Origin: Epiperipatus broadwayi
Lineage: Eukaryota > Onychophora > Udeonychophora > Euonychophora > Peripatidae
Direction of reading: 5' to 3'
NCBI GenBank assembly: GCA_028023455.1
Contig: JAQFVV010000055.1
Coordinates: 4,246,030 to 4,310,029 of the forward strand
DNA length: 64,000 nucleotides
Every line of letters starts with the position of its first letter. The stretch's first letter is position 1. The translations under genes and the position numbers were made by a program. Shown piece by piece: positions 57,601 through 64,000 of this stretch. The notes below the pieces were generated by a model. It was not told the origin of the DNA. It did no database searches and was given only the letters and a program-made list of their open reading frames with translations.

Positions 57601-59709
57601 AACCATTTAACATCAAATTTCAATATTTCACATAATCAATTTCTTTGTTCATACACATCTCTAATATATTTCATTCTCAATCTTTGCCATGAAATTAATG
57701 CACACTTGAATACACATATATAGATATTGTTCTTACCTTCATATACTGACATAAAATAACAATTGATCATTAAATAATAAAGAACTCTTACTATATTCTT
57801 AGCATAAACATTTCAATATGCCTATACTATATCGATATATATATGATTAGAATTAAATTTCATAATAATTTTTAAAAAGTTCATCTTTTAATATGCATTC
57901 ACTCAGGAATAATATTTATATGTATGTCTGCATAACTTCCAAATATTTATTTTATAAGTTTTTAAAAGTTTAAATCATTTCTGATAACATCAAAATATAA
58001 AGCACTTTAAAGTGGTAAATTTAAATTACAAACTTAATTTTTTTTCAAATTAGATGATTTAAGCACGTGTAACTTCCCCTTTCCTTTATTTTCTAAATGC
58101 ATTATGTAATTTTTAAATAATCTAATAAAAAAACATCTTTGTTCATCTTTATAGTGAAATATACTCAAACTTCTTTTTAAAAAAATATTTTACAGATTAA
58201 GAAATATTCTTAAGAAATATAATTTTAAAATAATATTTCCATGATTGATTTTAGAGACAGTTTGTTTTGATTTATTTAGAGTTTTTTTATAGTTCAAAAT
58301 AATTATGTATTTGGCTTATTAGCAAATTTTCTACACAATTTTTTTTCCCATCTTGAGCAATGGTGAAGCTTCAAGTTATGTAGAATAAAATCGGGTTCAT
58401 TTTTACATTGTGTTATAGTCATCATAAGAAATTTTAAATTAGTTACTTGCTTCCTAGCATTCTTCAGAAAATTTGGGAAAGCAAACTTTCTTCTACTCTT
58501 CCATGCAAAATAGACTGCTGTTAAAAGTTTAATATTCATCATTAAAAAACTGGTACACACACTATCACTCATTAGCTAGAACTCCACTGAAACTTTTTGC
58601 TTATGCAAAACCTTACACTTTTAACCAGTTTCTGTCTTTATCTAGATTTTTGTAAAAAATTATCTATGGAGATTAATTTGTACTTTTGCGAATTAGTCTA
58701 ATTACTTCATAAAAACAAATAAGTGCAGAAGAGTTTTTTTTTTAATCAAAGTAAAATTATAAAAGAATTACTTTAATTTAATCTCGTATAATTATGACAT
58801 TAATCCTTAATTTTTTTTCCTCTTTACATAGTTTCACTAATTTATTTTGTTTTGTTTTTTCTCTCTTATTAATAATATACTATGAAAGAATTCTTTTACT
58901 TAAAATTTTTTCTGCATTAAAACGATATTTTTAAATATAGTAATTAATATTTTAACTAATTTAAGAAACAATGTTAATCCCTAAGAAAAATAAATTTTAA
59001 TTTTTTTTTTCTTTTATTTAAATATTTAGTAACAAAAATTAAATATATTTTATTTTCCTTTTATATACTGAGTAAATATGATAAAATATATTTTAACTTT
59101 TTTTTTTTTTTTTTTTGGAGTAAGATTCTGTACCAATTATTTTTCATGCACATATATAAATGTATACTGAACCTACAACTAATTTAACAACTCTCCTTCT
59201 GTGCTTTGATTCTAATCTAACAAAAGTCATAGCTCCAATTGCCATTTCTGCCTATTCCAATTGCCTTGACAATGAAACACCATTTCAATATATAGAAGTT
59301 ATTACATGGTCATAATGTTTGTGCTTAAACAGGTCAATAAAATATTAGTAATGTATTGTCCAGGCAATATTTATAATTAGTCAGTAATAGAATCCATTTA
59401 CTATCTTGCTTTAAATAAGATCTTTAAACACTGTAAAGCTAAATTTTCCTACAAGTTTAAATAAACTCCATTACTATAGGCAAAGATGATCAGTTTGGAG
59501 GTAGAATAAATTATTTTTACGATTTTTCATACAGGATATATATGTTGACAATGTATATAACATGGGTGTGGGTTCGCATACAAAATATACATTGTGAAAT
59601 AAAGAAATTAAGAATTCTTTTTATTTAATTTCTTTTTTTTAATAACAGACAAATGAAATGACAGATATGGGGAAGGGATTACTGTGTGGGTATATGTAAA
59701 TAAACTTAC
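54642..59709. other. UBE2F intron, no recognised gene or element
   Basis: About 5 kb of A+T-rich DNA, the longest stretch here without a repeat I can identify. Short + strand frames (56499-56699, 57111-57305, 57408-57602) and one - strand frame (58303-58572) have no recognisable protein. Confidence 0.4.
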
Positions 59710-59772
59710 CTTATCTCTTAAATAATGTTCTGCAGCTTCTATATTCAAAGGATCATCAAAATTGAGCAAGTC
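59710..59772 (-). CDS. UBE2F: UBE2F (NEDD8-conjugating E2), penultimate coding exon
   Basis: On the - strand the exon encodes the 21 residues [20 protein letters not shown] plus K, in phase 0 at both ends. The human protein has [21 protein letters not shown] at the same place, one difference; the related UBE2M reads differently (EPNPEDPLNKEAAE), which fixes the assignment to UBE2F. The acceptor is TTTATTGCAG and the donor AAG|GTAAGT. The segment is the loop and helix after the E2 core. The preceding exon (human KDVVWGLNSLFT region) was not found up to the right edge. Confidence 0.95.
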
Positions 59773-60079
59773 CTGCAATAAATTTGAAAAATTTAATACC
59801 TAAAATCAATTTAAATCAATTATTTATACATCATAAAAAAACAAATGCTTTCACATATCTCAGCACAATTAATCTTTTTTTTTAAATATATATTGAATTT
59901 ATAAACCCAAATTATTGGATTATTGTCTTCTCATTATGTATACTTTACCATTTTATTATATATCCAGTCAGGTCTGTTACAATGAAGACTTAATAATTTT
60001 CTCAGTAAATTAAGATTTATATGATAAACGTGTAATGAATATGACAATGACAGACATATTTGCAACATAAATCTTAATT
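59773..60079. other. UBE2F upstream intron, no feature
   Basis: A+T-rich intron sequence between the UBE2F exon and a diverged tandem duplication; nothing recognised. Confidence 0.4.
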
Positions 60080-60420
60080 AACAATTTATTAGTTTGCTTA
60101 CCATTTTCTATCCCTAGCAGTAAAAATGTACATATTTTTGTTAAAAAGTATTCTAGGTGAAGCTACTATTATAATTTTAACCATGATTATAAAAACAGAA
60201 TTTGAAAGTTGATGAATGTTAACATTTCAAAATGAAACAACAGGAGAAATGACAATTATCAATTTAATTCACTTACCTCTTTCTATCTCTAGTGATAAAA
60301 ATGTTACACACATTTTTGTTAACGAGCCATAAAAGCCCAATATGAAAACTGGATAACGTTGACAATGAAAAAAAATTCTTTTCAAAATGAAAGTAGGGGG
60401 AAAACCTAAATGCTAAACAT
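60080..60420. repeat. Diverged tandem duplication of about 170 bp
   Basis: Units at about 60080-60245 and 60258-60420 share TTACCATTTTCTATCCCTAG against TTACCTCTTTCTATCTCTAG, then AAAAATGT...TTTTTGTTAA and TTCAAAATGAAA. The 'CTTACC' pieces mimic splice donors on the - strand but no exon adjoins them. Confidence 0.5.
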
Positions 60421-63400
60421 GGAGTTGATCAATCAACAGATAACATTGACTGAAGTAGAAAATGTTAGAAACTATGTACGTAATCACTACAACCGGTATC
60501 TGATACCATCCATGAGATATTTTAGGATACATAATTAAGATTCCAAAATGACATTTAAAATAAAATAATGAAAAATAATTTTAAAATGATTTACTTCAGA
60601 CTGGAATATTTACCGTACTTTTTTTTTTTTTTTTTATGTCAATCCTTACAAATCAGCTTGCTACATATTCGGTATAAAATATAAGTATTTCTTTTTAAAT
60701 AGGATCAGTTGGGCGCATTCTTTTAGAAAAATTTGGATCAGTTATTATAATGAAATATTTTTATTATTATTATTATAATCACCGATTGCAAAAAATGGAG
60801 TAATAAAATTACTTATTTTAGAATAAATTACCATTGATGTAAACCAAGAGGCATAAATACTTATAGGCAAAATGCATATTTATTGTTTTTGTAAAATACA
60901 AATACTCATACAAAGTTGTTGAGATGGACACTTGTTGTAATTGCCGTGGGTTACTTTTAAGCTTTAAAAGATGGGTTTTAGTTTCCTTAAAATGTAACTG
61001 TAAGGAATGTGTAGAAATTAATTTTATAAGTGTTTTCTGTAAGGTATATACAGAAATTAATTTTATATATGTTTTTAAGTTTAAATTTTGGATTTTTCTT
61101 GCTTAACTGGCTCTTTTGGTTAGTAACTTTCATCTAAGCGATGGGCCTGCGACAAATTCCTAATATATATTCCAACTTAAACTACAATGAACGAATGACA
61201 TTTTGGAAACAATTCATTACAGCAAATTCTGTTATATCAAATATGCATAACGTAATGAATACATAATTTAAACGGAAGTAACAATGTCCTCAGAAGCTAT
61301 ATATAACACTCATACTCCGGTAAATAAAAAGAATAGAGTAAAGGTTCTATCATTATAAGCATTAATTTACTAATATTCCTGGAAATAAAAAGTGCAATGT
61401 CAATAAATGACAGCATATAATCATCAAAAGCTTAAAGAATAGGTGATCCATTCTATTCTTTGAGTGTATTGATATATGGTGATTATTTATACATAACTTC
61501 CAAGGATGATATTATTTCCATTTGAATTATATATGTACTTGTCTTTTTACCTTTTCATCATTACATTCTTATAATTCATTTTTACTTTTCTTTACATATC
61601 TTTTCAAAACGATAATATTACTTTTTTAATTAATAAATGAAAATATATTTCAATCCAGAATATTTGCTGGTCTTTTTTTCATGTCTGTTAGTATTTCTAC
61701 TACACCATGGTCTACTTTTTAAAAAATAATGTCATCTAAATGACTCATTTAAAAGCTTACTATCTTTCTTCATACTTTAATCATCATATATATCAACTTA
61801 CTTTTCATCCTACAAGAAACTGTTCTTCAATTCTACCGCTCATTATTTTACACAATTATTCAAGAATTTCTCTACCAAAAAGTGCAAAAAATGACTCTTC
61901 CTCTTAATGTATTTTTATCTTTCTTTTTAACTGATCATTCATTTAATATTTATTTTACAATAAAAACTCCATCCAACATTTTTCTGGAAGACAGAATAAA
62001 AACAATGCATATAAAAAAAAACCATAGTTCCAGAAAAGCACTAAAAATTATAGATAACAAGTTTATAATTTTTAATCACAAAGAGCAATTAAATTGTCAG
62101 CTTTACACACTATTTGTAAATATGAGTATATACCAATTTTTTTAAGATTTCTTAAACTTTTTTTTTTCTCAATGTTAGAAAGTTCTGAAAAAGACTGTTA
62201 AACAGTCAAAATTGTAAGCTATTTCCAAATGTGAAAAATAACCTACTATATTATATAAAGTGCATAAAGAAAGTGATTTCATTATTTATATTTTTTAAGT
62301 AATTAAATACAAAGTTTAAAAATTAGAGATTAATATTAAGTATAGTGATTAGATACTTGGAGACAGCAAATCATATATTTATTTTCATAACAATTTTAAT
62401 TTTAAAAATAAAACATAAATGAAAAAAATTATAAAATCATAGTTCAAGATTTTATGTATTTTAAAACATTTCTGAGTGAAAAAAATCCCTGACTAACATT
62501 CATAAAAAAATGTTAACGAAATTATGAAACATTCGCAGAACCACTTCCCATGAGTATAAAAGAAAGCTTTCACTTTTATCAACACTTCCTGGAACTCAGA
62601 AAAAATCAGCATAACTTCATAGTTCACAATCTTTTATTTATAATCTAACAATACGACTATTGTATAAAACAGAGAAACATTAAAATATAAAACATTATTG
62701 CCAAGTGCTTTCAATTTGTATGAGTCCTTATCAAGCCTGTACAAAAATCGTTATACTCTACTAAGCGATAAACTTGAACATTTCATTATATCGGCCAGGA
62801 ACAACCAATCGGAAAATACTGATTAACTTTGCATTAATACTGCTAGATGAATTTTTTATGGCATATGACTATTTGATCTTACGTTTTTTATTATTTAATA
62901 AAATAAAGACAGTAATATAACAAAAGCAAAAAAAGACAATTAACAGAATATAAAAAACCAGTTTAAAAACAAAACTATGAAACATAGAAATATGCACAGA
63001 AATATATGCAATAAATTAAAACTCAAGTGATAAGCTCAACATCATTTACAAAAAAGTGAGAAGAGTAGGGACTATTGTACATCATTTCAGACTTTCAAAA
63101 TAATTATCCATATAGGAAAATATTTTTGGAAGGAATGTGACTTCTCAAAGATTGATACGATAGAATTGATAGAACCAGAAAAAAATATTATTTATACTGA
63201 ATTAGTTCCAAGACTAAAAAAAGCACATGAAATACATAACAAAATAAAGGTAATAAGAATGATTTAGAGTGAGATTTCATCAAAATTTTTTAGTAAACAA
63301 AATAAATAAAAATAATTCACTTACATAACTTTCACTAAAATCTTTATTGAAAAATCCATAATTCTTATTTTGTTTCATTTTTTCTCGGATGTATCGTTAC

Positions 63401-63616
63401 GGGAAAATATGATTGTTACATATTTAAGAGGAAAAAATAATAATTAAAAATGTCTAGTAACTTAAATATTTCATTTCAAATTTAAACCATTGGTGCAACT
63501 TCCGTGTCCAGAAAATTTCATCTATGCCCCCTTCCCCAATATAAATCATTTAAGACTAATAAGTTTTTCAATTTGCTAGATGTAATGTTATAGAATCCAT
63601 AAATTGTAAAATCTGA
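60421..63616. other. UBE2F upstream intron, no recognised gene
   Basis: A+T-rich. A 42-bp tandem near-duplication around AGAAATTAATTTTATA is at about 61010-61075. A hairpin AAAGAATAGGTGATCC/ATTCTATTCTTT is at 61434-61462. A degenerate hammerhead-like trace is at 62190-62218. The frame at 61882-62145 is unrecognised. Confidence 0.4.
62190..62218 (+). ncRNA. Degraded Penelope-type hammerhead trace
   Basis: CTGAAAA, A, then GACTG-TTAAA-CAGTC and AAAAT. Stem II matches the Penelope-type motifs at 50766-50966, but G8 and G12 are lost, so only a fossil remains. Confidence 0.3.
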
Positions 63617-63764
63617 CCTGTATTGGACATGCGAAACAAATGAACAATACGAGACTTACTAAAAGAGTGTTTTATGGTCAACTTGAGCATGGTTTTCATG
63701 GCAAAGGCAGACCTGTTTACATCATGAAGATTATCTCAAACATATTTGAAAGAAATTTGTAATG
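63617..63764 (+). pseudogene. LINE C-terminal fragment, + strand
   Basis: The frame reads IGHAKQMNNTRLTKRVFYGQ, then LEHGFHGKGRPVYIMKIISN and a stop at 63762-63764. It fits the 'GHVxRMxDTRLPKRVFYGEL...GRP' tail of LINE ORF2 and resembles the fragment at 14165-14330. No reverse transcriptase is next to it. Confidence 0.6.
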
Positions 63765-64000
63765 TCGATTGTTTCCAATGGCAAGTTATGACAGAAAACA
63801 GAATATATTGAAGAATTACTATCAGATATGTATTAAAAGTATTTCAGAAAGAAAAATTTTTTGAAGAAGTTAAAATACGCCTCATCTCAAAAATATAAAA
63901 TAAATAAAATGGACCAGCATGTCCTATATGTGAACCTATTTACGCTTCGTAAATTGGCTGCATAGTCATTAAAACTTGTCTCGAAGGTAAATTATTATTT
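63765..64000. other. Right edge of window, no feature
   Basis: A+T-rich intron sequence of UBE2F presumably continuing beyond the window. Confidence 0.4.

Noticed and set aside
60090-60290. Donor-like CTTACC sequences on the - strand
   Set aside because: They lie in a tandem duplication and are preceded by no conserved coding sequence.
61882-62145. 87-residue + strand frame beside the hammerhead trace at 62190
   Set aside because: I considered a Penelope protein remnant, but there is no GIY-YIG or reverse-transcriptase motif.
63314-63380. Possible - strand exon (MKQNKNYGFFNKDFSESY followed by GTAAGTG)
   Set aside because: Good donor and a Met, but the peptide does not match UBE2F and has no counterpart upstream of the DLLNFDD exon; probably chance.

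Overview
The window is animal (metazoan) nuclear DNA: about 70% A+T, intron-rich, with only six short protein-coding exons in 64 kb and a very high load of transposon debris. No bacterial or plasmid features are present. Two host genes are recognised by conserved protein sequence and correct splice sites. Their divergence from the human proteins, the multi-kilobase introns, the Penelope-like elements and the tRNA-derived SINEs suggest a lophotrochozoan invertebrate, perhaps a mollusc such as a cephalopod. That placement is inference.

Host genes. ERP44 (endoplasmic reticulum resident protein 44, a PDI-family secretory quality-control chaperone) runs on the + strand. Its last four coding exons are at 2273-2384, 9413-9554, 16513-16615 and 27389-27493; together they encode the final 153 residues and end in KDEL. 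Earlier exons lie left of the window. UBE2F (a NEDD8-conjugating E2) runs on the - strand. Its penultimate coding exon is at 59710-59772 and its last at 40436-40489, separated by a 19.2-kb intron; earlier exons lie right of the window. The two genes are arranged tail to tail with about 12.9 kb of repeat-rich DNA between their stop codons. Nothing suggests they work together: one acts in the ER/Golgi lumen, the other in cytosolic neddylation.

Repeats by region. Introns of ERP44 (1-27388): a fold-back MITE (611-1041), a solo-LTR-like repeat (6445-7080), an inverted dimer of a Penelope-like element with a GIY-YIG domain (7955-9228), a TA-flanked pogo/Tigger-like element with a LINE tail inserted in it (9902-10843), one arm of a hammerhead-carrying fold-back family (10885-11170), two copies of a long fold-back element (12075-13089, 19579-20969), a dead LINE with a tRNA-derived SINE in it (13493-14345) and a second LINE (22126-23600). 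Intergenic (27494-40435): several hairpin elements, a tRNA-like SINE and a TIR element flanked by TTATAA (37891-38997). UBE2F intron and beyond (40490-64000): a second Tigger-like copy (43127-44134), a second LINE copy (44871-46035) with its own insertion, and a palindromic locus at 49530-51042, followed by a related palindrome at 53275-53965.

Main novelty. The fold-back family at 10.9 kb, 49.5-50.7 kb, 51.2 kb and 53.3-53.9 kb carries, in each arm, a 57-59-nt segment that folds by hand as a type-I hammerhead ribozyme (CUGAUGA, stem II, GAAA, very short stem III, UA cleavage site, bulged stem I). One stem-I pair shows a compensatory change between copies. A separate palindrome at 50693-51042 carries Penelope-type hammerhead-like motifs. 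Self-cleaving ribozymes inside long palindromic repeats are the signal here most worth testing.
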